Source of the DNA: Streptosporangium album
Lineage (GTDB): Bacteria; Actinomycetota; Actinomycetes; Streptosporangiales; Streptosporangiaceae
NCBI RefSeq assembly: GCF_014203795.1
Contig: NZ_JACHJU010000004.1
Span: forward strand, 372,001-436,000
Length of the DNA stretch: 64,000 bases
Direction of reading: 5' to 3'
The notes beneath the pieces are model-generated. The model had not been told where the DNA came from and did no database searches. It saw only the letters and a list, made by a program, of their open reading frames with translations. The position numbers and the translations under genes are program-made. The first letter of the stretch is position 1; every line of letters starts with the position of its first letter. Below, in pieces: positions 52,829 through 60,703 of the stretch.

Positions 52829-53407
52829 CTAGGTCTGCCTCGGCCGGCGCCATCGCTGGTCGGCCAGGGCCCACGCCCGCTCCCATTCGGCGTCGCGGTG
52901 GCGGTTCAACAGCCCCCGCGCACCGGCGAGGCAGAGCAGCAGAACCGCCCCGGCCCCGCCCACGACCGTGATCACGGCGACCGTGGTGTCGGTGACCGTC
53001 TTGACGTGGGTCTGCGGGGGCGTCGTGGGCTTTCCGGCGCCGTCGATCCAGATCTGGGTGTGGGAACCGGCCGGCATGCTGGGCGGGAGCACCACCTGCC
53101 CTGTCCGTGAACCGCCCTGCGGGGTGGTCCACCGCACCGTCCGCGGCCGCCACCCTGTGCCGCGCACCGGATCCACGACCTGGGCGAGAACAGGCTGCCT
53201 GTGCCCGGGGGCGGTGATCTCGGCCCGCAGACCGCCGGCGTAGACCTGCCGGCCGAGTGCGGCCGCCGGCCACAGGAAGGCAATGAAGATCACCAAGATC
53301 GCCAGGACGATCATCGTGTCGAGCCGGTCGGAGCGCCTGCGCAACGGATTGCCGTCAAAGCGGTGAAGATACAGGCAGCGCATCGCCCATCGGGTAAGGG
53401 AACGCAT
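52829..53407 (-). CDS. Rv1733c-like membrane protein
   Basis: The product is 192 aa. It has MRSLTRWAMRCLYLHRFDGN and PLRRRSDRLD, a first membrane helix (about 33-55), an extracytoplasmic loop of about 80 residues (VRWTTPQGGSRTGQV), a second helix (about 138-160) and a basic tail. This matches Rv1733c, a DosR-regulon membrane protein of unknown function. ATG 53407 follows AGGAGGTGG. A box pair lies 65-100 bp upstream. Confidence 0.85.
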   Translation of the reverse strand: MRSLTRWAMRCLYLHRFDGNPLRRRSDRLDTMIVLAILVIFIAFLWPAAALGRQVYAGGLRAEITAPGHRQPVLAQVVDPVRGTGWRPRTVRWTTPQGGSRTGQVVLPPSMPAGSHTQIWIDGAGKPTTPPQTHVKTVTDTTVAVITVVGGAGAVLLLCLAGARGLLNRHRDAEWERAWALADQRWRRPRQT

Positions 53408-53471
53408 CAGGCCACCTCCTGCCGCTGGTGTACACACTTTTCACGGTCCGGTCCGCGACCCGGCGTGGCCA

Positions 53472-53507
53472 GGGTCTTTGGACGTGGCCCCCAGGGACCT
53501 TCGGCCT
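53472..53507 (-). promoter_or_regulatory. DosR-type boxes of the Rv1733c-like gene
   Basis: GGGACCTTCGGCCT (53494-53507) is a 13/14 match. The partner 22 bp nearer the gene, GGGTCTTTGGACGT (53472-53485), is weaker. Confidence 0.6.
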
Positions 53508-53599
53508 CACCACGTGCCGGTCCGTACCTCTGCGTTCCTTCCCCGGCCCACCTCCGTGACACCGTACGGCGGGGCGGGCGTGTGCCCGGCGGTCCGCCG

Positions 53600-53671
53600 G
53601 ATGCTGATCGCCCTCGATGAGAGGACCTTCGCCCCTGCCCTGTGGGGCGGCGTTCGTCCAGCCTTGGCAGT
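53600..53671 (+). promoter_or_regulatory. Paired DosR-type boxes of the 53672 split-barrel gene
   Basis: GATGCTGATCGCCC (53600-53613, weak left half) and AGGACCTTCGCCCC (53622-53635) are 22 bp apart. The proximal box centre is 43.5 bp from the start codon, exactly as at dosR, so a leaderless transcript is likely. No clear ribosome site precedes the ATG. Confidence 0.6.
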
Positions 53672-54079
53672 ATGAAAGCAGACTCGGCCGGTCTGGAGGT
53701 GCTCTCACGGCGGGAGTGCATCGATCTGCTGGCCTCGACGCCGATCGGGCGGATCGTGTTCACCGACCGTGCCCTTCCCGCGGTGCAGCCGGTCACCTTC
53801 TGCCTTGACGGGGAGGACATCGTCATCCGGACGACCGTGAAGTCCAGGCTCGCCTCCGCCACCCGGCATGCCGTGGTGGCGTTCGAGGCCGACGACTTCG
53901 ATCCGTGGACGCACACCGGCTGGTCGGTCACCGCCGTGGGTCACGCACGGGCGGTCTCCGATCTCGCGGAGATCGTCCGGTTGTCGGCTCTGCCCCTGAC
54001 GGCCTGGGCACCACAGGGGCCCGATCACTTCATCACGGTGCGGGCCGAGCAGATCTCCGGCCGCCGCATCCGGAGGTAG
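53672..54079 (+). CDS. Pyridoxamine-5'-phosphate-oxidase-like split-barrel protein
   Basis: The product is 135 aa: LSRRECIDLLASTPIGRIVF, then VQPVTFCLDGEDIVIRT, VAFEADDFDPWTHTGWSVTA and ITVRAEQISGRRIRR. The fold binds FMN or F420 and reduces small molecules. It is like the DosR-regulon members Rv3129/Rv0080 and the barrel of the 51097 protein. ATG 53672 is used; an upstream frame start at 53642 lies inside the promoter. Confidence 0.87.
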   Translation: MKADSAGLEVLSRRECIDLLASTPIGRIVFTDRALPAVQPVTFCLDGEDIVIRTTVKSRLASATRHAVVAFEADDFDPWTHTGWSVTAVGHARAVSDLAEIVRLSALPLTAWAPQGPDHFITVRAEQISGRRIRR

Positions 54080-54109
54080 GACGTCTTCCGCGGAACTCGT
54101 GGCGGTGTC

Positions 54110-54331
54110 GGCGGTGACGAGCGCCGGGTGGGCGCCGGCGGTGAGCATCTTGCCTCGGTGCCCGGCGACCCCGCCGTCCTGGCATCGGCGTTCAACACCC
54201 TGCTTGAAGGGTTCTGTGCGGTCTGGGCCGCCGGCGGCGGCGAACCCATCGGCCGGATCCTCGGGGATGACGAGGCGATCGACACCCTCACCGGGCTGCT
54301 CCGGCACGGCCTCACCGGTCCCCGACCGTAG
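54110..54331 (+). pseudogene. TetR-family regulator C-terminal relic
   Basis: LASAFNTLLEGFCAVWAAGG and EPIGRILGDDEAIDTLTGLL match the ligand-domain end of TetR-type regulators. The helix-turn-helix half is absent and there is no good start. It follows the split-barrel gene by about 30 bp. Confidence 0.5.
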
Positions 54332-54690
54332 CGGCTGACGGCTCACGGCATCGCGGCCGAGAGCAGATGCCTCCCTGTCACACCCGCACCGGCAGGAGGC
54401 CCGGCGCCCCTGCGAGTGGCGCCTGATCCCCCTGCCACCGGCATGGCCACACCAGTTCCAAACGAGCAATTTCCAGAAGTAAGCCCCACCCTTGCGACCA
54501 TCTTTAGAACCCAAGCGTTCTTTCGGGGCCAAGAGACTCGTTCAAAACCACACCCCGCCATCACTCTCAGCGACGATGTCTCTACTATGAGCGGAGGAGG
54601 TGCCCTTGGACGGCACCCGCCGGCAGTCCGGGCGAGGGCCGTGACGCGGAAGCGAAGAAACGGTCGGAGCGAAGACGGAAGGAGGAGGCG
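54332..54690. other. Intergenic, comparatively AT-rich stretch
   Basis: Around 54460-54600 the GC content falls below the surroundings. No gene or DosR-type box was recognised. It holds the leader of the DUF5996 gene, whose ribosome site AAGGAGGAGG ends at 54688. Confidence 0.4.
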
Positions 54691-55635
54691 GTGGAGTGGT
54701 TTCCCGCCATACCGCTGGAGGACTGGGCCGGCACGAAAGAGACCGTGCACCGGTTCACGCAGATCGTCGGCAAAGTACGGCTGGCTTCGAGTGTCCGGCG
54801 CAATCACTGGTGGAACGTCCCCTTCCATCTGACCGCGCGGGGCATCACCACACGCCCGTCAGGCGGTTTCGACGGCAGGCCGATCTTCGCCGTCGACTTC
54901 GACTTCGTCGGTCACCGGCTGATCGTCGACCGGCTGGACGGGCGCGCCACGTCATTCGGCCTGACAGGCCATTCGGTCGGCTCCTTCTACCGGACCCTGT
55001 TCGACGTGCTGGCGGGCCTGGGCATCGAGGTGGAGATCCAGGCCGAGCCGTTCGGGCTGCCCGATACCACCCCGTTCGCCGAAGACACCCGGCACGCCGA
55101 CTACAACCCGGCACTGGTGACGCGATACTGGCATGTCCTCTCCCAGGTCAACCTCGTGCTGGAGCGCTCCGCGGCCGACTTCTGCGGCAAGATCAGCCCG
55201 GTGCACCACTTCTGGCACACCTTCGACATCGCCGTGACGCGCTTTTCGGGCCGCTCGGCCGGCGAGCAGCCCCAGGCCGATCCCGTCACCAGGGAGGCAT
55301 ACTCCAAGGAGGTGATCAGTAGCGGGTTCTGGTTCGGCGACGACGCGATGCCCTGGCCGGCCTTCTACTCCTACACCGCACCCGAACCGGCCGGCCTCGC
55401 CGAGGAGCCGCTGCGTCCGGAGCGGGCCGAGTGGCTGCCTCAGCGGGGCAGTCACCTGGCCGTCCTGCGTTACGACGACGCGCGCGCCTGCGACGATCCC
55501 GTCGCCGCCGTGCTGGACTTCCTCGACAGCGCCTATCAGGCGGGGGCGCGCCGGGCCCGCTGGGACCCCGCGCTGCTCGTGGCTCCCCCCGGGATCACCG
55601 ATCCGACCCTGGAGCGGGAGGCCCCGAAGCCATAG
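54691..55635 (+). CDS. DUF5996 family protein
   Basis: The product is 314 aa from GTG 54691 with AAGGAGGAGGCG upstream. Typical segments are RLASSVRRNHWWNVPFHLTA, FDFVGHRLIV, LLQVN-like HVLSQVNLVLERS, SPVHHFWHTFDIAVTRFSGR and SGFWFGDDAMPWPAFYSYT. The function is unknown; the histidine/tryptophan-rich core suggests an enzyme. It has no partner in an operon here. Confidence 0.85.
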   Translation: MEWFPAIPLEDWAGTKETVHRFTQIVGKVRLASSVRRNHWWNVPFHLTARGITTRPSGGFDGRPIFAVDFDFVGHRLIVDRLDGRATSFGLTGHSVGSFYRTLFDVLAGLGIEVEIQAEPFGLPDTTPFAEDTRHADYNPALVTRYWHVLSQVNLVLERSAADFCGKISPVHHFWHTFDIAVTRFSGRSAGEQPQADPVTREAYSKEVISSGFWFGDDAMPWPAFYSYTAPEPAGLAEEPLRPERAEWLPQRGSHLAVLRYDDARACDDPVAAVLDFLDSAYQAGARRARWDPALLVAPPGITDPTLEREAPKP

Positions 55636-55738
55636 CCGGGACGGACACGGTCCACCGTCACAGGCGCGGGGTTCTCGCGTCCGGGCCGGTCCCCGCCGGC
55701 CCGGACACTGCAGAGGCCCGGTCAGCCCAGGCGAGGGC

Positions 55739-55890
55739 GTGCGGGCCGTACGGCGGCGCAACGCCCGGCTGCGGGCGCGTTTGCAGGCCAAGGGCACCAG
55801 GTCCGCCAAGCGCCTCCTGAAGAAGCGCCGTCGCAAGGAGTCCCGGTTCGCCCGGGACGTCACCACGTCATCAGCAAGCATCTGGCCGGT
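55739..55890 (+). pseudogene. IS605-type TnpB fragment
   Basis: RRRNARLRARLQAKGTRSAK and RLLKKRRRKESRFARDV match the basic helix of TnpB found at 33.5 kb in the other element (KSAKRLLKKRRRAEARFAAD). After RDV the frame slips (HHVISKHLA is readable in another frame). No catalytic motif remains. Confidence 0.6.
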
Positions 55891-55914
55891 AAGTGCCCGT
55901 GTACAAACTGATCG

Positions 55915-56262
55915 TCAGGTCGACTCGGGAGAGGCGGATCGTGCGAGCCGTCGCCCCATGAGGATGATCATCGCCCACAGGACCATGGCCTCGTGGTGCT
56001 CGGATAACCGTTCATAGTCACGTACGCACCGCCTGCGCTGACAGATCCACGACAGCGTCCTCTCCACCACCCACCTGCGAGGCAGGACCACGAAGCCGCT
56101 GACATCGTCGCTGCGTCTGACGATCTCCAGGGTGAGCCGGACGTGCTTCTTGGCCCAGGTGACGAGCTTGCCCGCGTAGGCGCTGCCGGCCCAGATCGGC
56201 GAGATCCTCTCGTACCAGTCGCGCAGGCGTTCCAGCGCGGGCTTGGCGCCGTCGCGGTCCTG
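55915..56262 (-). pseudogene. IS5-family transposase C-terminal relic
   Basis: The minus strand reads ERLRDWYERISPIWAGSAYA, LPRRWVVERTLSWICQRRRC and SEHHEAMVLWAMIILMGRRL, then ARSASPEST-stop. This is the C-terminal third of an IS5-type DDE enzyme. The 5' part is replaced at 56262 by another fragment. Confidence 0.65.
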
Positions 56263-56416
56263 GACCTACCACGTCGTCAAGAACGGCGTGGACTACCACG
56301 ACCTCGGCGCCGACTACTTCAGTCACCACCACGACCCCGACCGGGAAGCCGCCCGCCTGATCAAGAAGATCGAAAAACCCACCGGCAAGAAGGTCATCTT
56401 GGACCAGACGGCCTGA
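56263..56416 (+). pseudogene. Transposase C-terminal fragment, family uncertain
   Basis: The frame reads YHVVKNGVDYHDLGADYFSH, then DREAARLIKKIEKPTGKKVI and LDQTA-stop. The DLGADYF block is common at the end of several actinobacterial IS transposases. It starts exactly where the IS5 relic stops. Confidence 0.5.
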
Positions 56417-56608
56417 CCCGAACCCGCGCACAACCCACGACCGGCCCGGTCGGCGGTGCACCTACGCGGAACGGGAGGCAGCACCACACCAACCGGTCGG
56501 CCGATCTTTCACACTTCACCCGAGTGCCCATAGCGTGCGCACAACCCCGGAACCCTCTGCCCGGGCGGGGTCCGCTGCCGCCTGCCCAGCCGGGGCCAGT
56601 TTCATATC

Positions 56609-56751
56609 AGCGCCGGCTGCGGCTTGAGCGCCTACCGGGTCATCGCCGAGTTGCAGCTGCTTCTGGCCTGCTGGGCCGGAATCCGCCCCACCTGCCGCCG
56701 TGCGTTACCCAGACACGCCCAGCCCGCCCCCACCTAACCAAGCACTTCTAG
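56609..56751 (+). pseudogene. Solo right end of an IS701-type element
   Basis: It is nearly identical to the right end of the 21.1-24.3 kb element: YRVIAELQLLLACWAG, TCRRALPRHAQP-APT-stop and the terminal TAACCAAGCACTT, then CTAG (56748-56751). The left part is missing. The CTAG supplies the stop codon of the marR gene. Confidence 0.75.
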
Positions 56752-57239
56752 TCAGGCGTCTGGTTCTGTTGCACGGGCTGGGCGTTCATGGCGGTGCACA
56801 GGTGGTCGAGGAAGGACTCGAACTGCTGGAGCAGTTCGGGCGGATATTGCGACATCGCGGCGCCCATGCGGTCGGAGAGGGGGCCGAAGAACTCCCTGGC
56901 GGGTTCCTGGATGCGCGGGCTGCTGCGCAGGGTGACGATCCGCCGGTCAGCGTGTTCGCGGGTGCGGACGATGTGCCCGGCCTGTTCGAGGCGGTTCAGC
57001 AGCGCGGTGGTGGCGCTGGAGGACAGCGAGATGCGCTCGCTGAGGCGCGCCGGGGACAGCGGGGTGCCCCTGTCCTCGGCGTAGAAGACTTCCATGAGAG
57101 CGGCGGCGTCGGTGGAGTGCACGCCCAGCCAGGCGGCGAAGCGCCGGGTGAACTCGGTGTAGTTCGCGCCGTAGACCCTGAGCCCTTCCATGAGCCGGTG
57201 ATGCTGTGCGACGGCGTTGCCGAGCTTCGGTTCCTCCAT
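56748..57239 (-). CDS. MarR-family transcriptional regulator
   Basis: The product is 163 aa. The winged helix has TDAAALMEVFYAEDRGTPLS, LSERISLSSSATTALLNRLE and the wing VRTREHADRRIVTL. It is divergent from the MFS gene at 57373, with a 15-bp perfect palindrome between, so it likely represses that efflux gene. Its TAG stop is in the CTAG at the end of the IS701 remnant. Confidence 0.88.
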   Translation of the reverse strand: MEEPKLGNAVAQHHRLMEGLRVYGANYTEFTRRFAAWLGVHSTDAAALMEVFYAEDRGTPLSPARLSERISLSSSATTALLNRLEQAGHIVRTREHADRRIVTLRSSPRIQEPAREFFGPLSDRMGAAMSQYPPELLQQFESFLDHLCTAMNAQPVQQNQTPD

Positions 57240-57317
57240 CGAGGTCGTTCGCCTTCCCTCTCGTAGCGGTGATCCGCGCCAGTGGCTCGTTTTGACAACC
57301 TACCGCCATCAGTTTAC

Positions 57318-57355
57318 CGTCACCGTGGAATTGCGTCACCATGGAACTATTCCAT
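57318..57355 (+). promoter_or_regulatory. Putative MarR operator
   Basis: ATGGAA-CTA-TTCCAT (57341-57355) is a perfect palindrome. CGTCACCGTGGAA (57318-57330) and CGTCACCATGGAA (57334-57346) are near-identical direct repeats 16 bp apart. They lie directly ahead of the MFS ribosome site. Confidence 0.5.
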
Positions 57356-57372
57356 CATGGAGGTATCTGGTC

Positions 57373-58965
57373 ATGAATGCCCCCTCACCCGCCCGCCGAT
57401 GGCTCGGCCTGATCGCCGTCTCCCTGGGTGTGGCACTGCTCGTGGCGGACACCACGATCGTCAACGTGATCGTCCCCTCGCTCATCACGGACCTGGGCAT
57501 CACCTCTGCCCAGGCGCAGTGGATCCAGGAGTCCTACGCCATCGTCATCGCGGCGCTGCTCTTGCTGACCGGCCGCTTCGCGGACCTCTTCGGCGCCCGC
57601 CGGGTCTTCCTCGCGGGCGTCGCCGTCTTCGGCGCGACCAGTGTGCTGGCCGGGCTCGCGCCCAGCGGCGACGTGCTCATCCTGGCGCGCCTGCTGCAGG
57701 GGGTGGGCGCGGCGATGATCTTGCCGACCTCCCTGGCCCTGGTGAACGCCACCTTCACCGGCAGGGAGCGAGGCCAGGCGTTCGCCGTCTGGGGCTCGAC
57801 CATCGGCGCTGCGGCGGCTATCGGTCCATTGCTGGGCGGCGCCCTCGCGGAGGTCTCCTGGCGCTGGGCGTTCGGTATCAACATCCCCCTCGGCGTGCTG
57901 ATCCTCGCCGTCGTGACGGCGTTCCTCGCGCCCTCGCCCCGCACCGGCGCACGTATCGACGTCGCCGGGGCGGTGCTGTCCGTGTTCGGGTTCGGCCTGC
58001 TCGCCTTCGCCCTGATCGAAGGCCGCACCTACGGGTGGCTTGTCTCCACCCAGCCGATGAACATCGCCGGTCTGTCCTGGGACGGTGGGCCGTCCCCTGT
58101 CCTGGTCGCCCTACTGGTGGCCGCGGTGGCGTTGATCGCGTTCATCCGCCGGCAGGCGACCCTCAGCCGGGGCGACACCGGCGCGCCGCTGATCGACGTC
58201 CGCCTGTTTTCGGTCGCATCCTTCCGCAACGGCAACATCGCGACTTTGATCATCGGGCTCGGAGAGTTCGGCATCGTGGCCGTGCTCCCGCTGTGGCTGC
58301 AGTTCACCCTCGAATACAGCGCGCTCCAGGCCGGCCTCGCCCTTGTCCCCCTGGCCGCGGGCAGCTTTCTCGCCAGCGGGGCCAGTTTCGGGATGGCCGC
58401 CAAGCTCACCCCCCTCGGGCTGGTCCGCCTCGGGCTGGTCCTGGAGATCACCGGTCTGGCAGGGCTGGCACTGATCGCGACCACGGACGGCTCCTGGTGG
58501 CCGATCGCGCTGGCCCTGCTCCTCTACGGCGCCGGTGTCGGATTCGCCACCGCCCAGGTCACCAATGTCGTTCTCGCCGACGTTCCCGGCCGCAGCGCCG
58601 GCCAGGCCTCCGGCATCCAGAGCGCCGCACGCCAGCTGGGCTCCGCTCTGGGCATCGCGGTACTCACCACGCTCTTCTTCAGCGTCCTCGACACCAAGCT
58701 CAGCCAGATCCTCGCCGCCACCGGCATGCCGACCACCCAGTCCGGCCGATTCACCGACACCGTCACCGACAGCGCCGGAGCGGTGATCACGTCCCTCGCC
58801 GCCGATCCGCAGACCGCCGTGGTCGCCGACGCGGCCCGGGTGGCGATGACCGAAGGGATCACTTTCGCCGGCTACCTCGCCGCGGGGCTCCTCCTGCTCG
58901 GACTCATCGCCACCGTCTCCATCCCCGCCGCCGCCCCTTCCTCGGCGGAGCCGGCACGACCCTGA
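57373..58965 (+). CDS. DHA2-type MFS efflux transporter
   Basis: The product is 530 aa with about 14 predicted membrane helices. Motif A is GRFADLFGARRVFL; motif C-like GPLLGGALAEVSWRWAFGIN; the first helix has VADTTIVNVIVPSL. It exports drugs by proton antiport. ATG 57373 follows GGAGG. The P450 gene follows at 128 bp. Confidence 0.92.
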   Translation: MNAPSPARRWLGLIAVSLGVALLVADTTIVNVIVPSLITDLGITSAQAQWIQESYAIVIAALLLLTGRFADLFGARRVFLAGVAVFGATSVLAGLAPSGDVLILARLLQGVGAAMILPTSLALVNATFTGRERGQAFAVWGSTIGAAAAIGPLLGGALAEVSWRWAFGINIPLGVLILAVVTAFLAPSPRTGARIDVAGAVLSVFGFGLLAFALIEGRTYGWLVSTQPMNIAGLSWDGGPSPVLVALLVAAVALIAFIRRQATLSRGDTGAPLIDVRLFSVASFRNGNIATLIIGLGEFGIVAVLPLWLQFTLEYSALQAGLALVPLAAGSFLASGASFGMAAKLTPLGLVRLGLVLEITGLAGLALIATTDGSWWPIALALLLYGAGVGFATAQVTNVVLADVPGRSAGQASGIQSAARQLGSALGIAVLTTLFFSVLDTKLSQILAATGMPTTQSGRFTDTVTDSAGAVITSLAADPQTAVVADAARVAMTEGITFAGYLAAGLLLLGLIATVSIPAAAPSSAEPARP

Positions 58966-58978
58966 CCGCCTTCCTTCA

Positions 58979-58992
58979 GGGACCTGCGGCCC
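58979..58992 (+). promoter_or_regulatory. DosR-type box upstream of the P450 gene
   Basis: GGGACCTGCGGCCC matches the consensus at 13 of 14 positions. It lies 102 bp before ATG 59094 and 14 bp after the MFS stop. It is single and the only good match between 54 and 64 kb, so chance is possible. Confidence 0.4.
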
Positions 58993-59093
58993 GAGCACCG
59001 GAAAGCCACCGGACCACCGTCGGAACCATCCGGGCCGACCGTGGTCGGCGCCTTCCACTCCACCAGAATCCAAATGGTTTTCAAGGAGCCCCG

Positions 59094-60251
59094 ATGTTGA
59101 ACGCACCTCACGCCGGGATCGACCCGTTCGCCGTCACCGTCCGCGGCGTCGGCGCGCCCCATCCCGCCCACGCCGCCCTGCGCGCTCTGGGCCCGATCGT
59201 CTGCGCCGACGCCCCGGCGGGCGGCCCGGTGTGGATCATCACCGACTACGCGCTGGCCCGGGAGGTCCTCACACACCCTCGTATCGTGAAGGACCCCGCG
59301 TACGCGCCGGCGGGCTGGGACCCTCGGATCGCAGGTCTCGAACCCACCGCCGCCGCGCAGCCGTCGCTCACCACCCTCGACGGCGTGGCGCATGAGCGGC
59401 TGCGTCGTGCGCACGCCCCGCTGTTCACCGCCCGGCGGATGCAGGACTACTCCGAGCGGATCACGGTGATCGCCCGGGGGCTGCTCACCGGGCTCGCCGC
59501 CACCGACGGAACGGTCGACCTGATGGCGGACTTCACCACGCGCTTCCCCCTCACCGTCGTCTGCGACGTGCTCGGCGTACCGCTCGACAGAGTCGACCAG
59601 GCCGTCGCGGCCTGCCGGGGGATGCACAGCAACCGCCCCGAGGACGTGGAGGCGGCCATGGCCGCCTTCGCGGAACTGGCCGCCGCCGCGCTCGGCGACG
59701 GCCAGGACGGCCTCGCCGTCGAGCTGCGCGATCAAGTCCCCGACGAGATCACCGAGACGCAGCTGCACTACCTGCTCTTCACACTGATCTACGCCGGACA
59801 GCTCACCACCGACCCGGCGCTGGGATTCCTGCTCGCGCACGTTCTCGACGTCGACCGCGCCGTAGCGGAGGGGACCACGGTCGACGAGTCCGTCCGGGAG
59901 ATGCTGCGCCTGCACTCGCCGGCACCCTTCACCCTCTGGCGGTTCACCTCCGCCGACATCGAGCTCGCCGGGGTGCGGCTACCCGCCCGCTCTCCCGTGC
60001 TCGTCGACATCCAGGGCATCAACACCGCCCCGGGCCGGTCGATCGGGCCGGACCTCGCCTTCGGCGCCGGCCCGCACTACTGCACCGGCGCTCAGCTCGC
60101 CCAACTCGAGCTGGGCGCGATCGTGGAGGTCCTGCGGACCGACTTCCCCGACGCGCGCCTTACGGTGCCGTCCGCCGAGCTGCGACAGATCGACATCGGC
60201 GGCATACAAGGAAGCCGATTGACCGCCCTCCCGGTCGCGCTGCGGGGCTGA
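59094..60251 (+). CDS. Cytochrome P450
   Basis: The product is 385 aa, slightly short for bacterial P450s. The I-helix is LIYAGQLTTDPALG (AGQ-x-TT), the ExxR is ESVREML, and the heme loop is FGAGPHYCTGAQLA with the cysteine ligand. ATG 59094 follows AAGGAGCCCCG. It needs ferredoxin partners, not found here. The substrate is unknown. Confidence 0.92.
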   Translation: MLNAPHAGIDPFAVTVRGVGAPHPAHAALRALGPIVCADAPAGGPVWIITDYALAREVLTHPRIVKDPAYAPAGWDPRIAGLEPTAAAQPSLTTLDGVAHERLRRAHAPLFTARRMQDYSERITVIARGLLTGLAATDGTVDLMADFTTRFPLTVVCDVLGVPLDRVDQAVAACRGMHSNRPEDVEAAMAAFAELAAAALGDGQDGLAVELRDQVPDEITETQLHYLLFTLIYAGQLTTDPALGFLLAHVLDVDRAVAEGTTVDESVREMLRLHSPAPFTLWRFTSADIELAGVRLPARSPVLVDIQGINTAPGRSIGPDLAFGAGPHYCTGAQLAQLELGAIVEVLRTDFPDARLTVPSAELRQIDIGGIQGSRLTALPVALRG

Positions 60252-60288
60252 CACCCCGCGACATCCGTCGCCTCCGGCCCGGGACGGA

Positions 60289-60440
60289 TCAGATCGCGGG
60301 TCCGTAGGCGCCGAAGCCCCGGTAGATCAGTCCCTCACGGAAGGTCAGCACCTCCGCGACGGTCTGGCCCCGCTCGTTGCGGTAGTTGATGACCATGGTG
60401 TCGACGGAGGCCCGGACGTCCTCGACGGTGAAGTGGAGAA
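60289..60440 (-). pseudogene. SnoaL/NTF2-like protein relic
   Basis: The minus strand reads FTVEDVRASVDTMVINYRNE and RGQTVAEVLTFREG, ending YRGFGAYGPAI-stop, as in the last third of SnoaL-like polyketide-cyclase-fold proteins. The 5' part is missing. The rest of the 60.25-60.66 kb spacer has no recognised gene. Confidence 0.5.
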
Positions 60441-60664
60441 CGGCCGGTACTGGTGAGTGGCTGTGTCACAACCGCGACCTGGCGTTTCGGTTGCTGATCA
60501 CCGCCCATTAACGGACGCTCACCAGCCCAAGGCCAGTCTGGGGAACGCCAAGCATGGTGCCCGGCTGGCGCTGACGACCGCCGGGGGCAGCGGCCAAACC
60601 CTGTGACGTGCCTCAAATCCTCCAGCACAGAGGGTCGGTGACTGCGGTCACACTCGCCTCTGCC

Positions 60665-60703
60665 ATCACTTAGTAATCGGTACGGTATCGTTTACTAAGT
60701 GAT
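60665..60703 (+). promoter_or_regulatory. TetR-type operator overlapping the monooxygenase promoter
   Basis: ATCACTTAGTAA (60665-60676) and TTACTAAGTGAT (60692-60703) are perfect 12-bp arms with a 15-bp spacer. TATCGT (60685-60690) can act as -10, giving a nearly leaderless start at ATG 60702. It is probably bound by the TetR protein encoded downstream. Confidence 0.65.
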
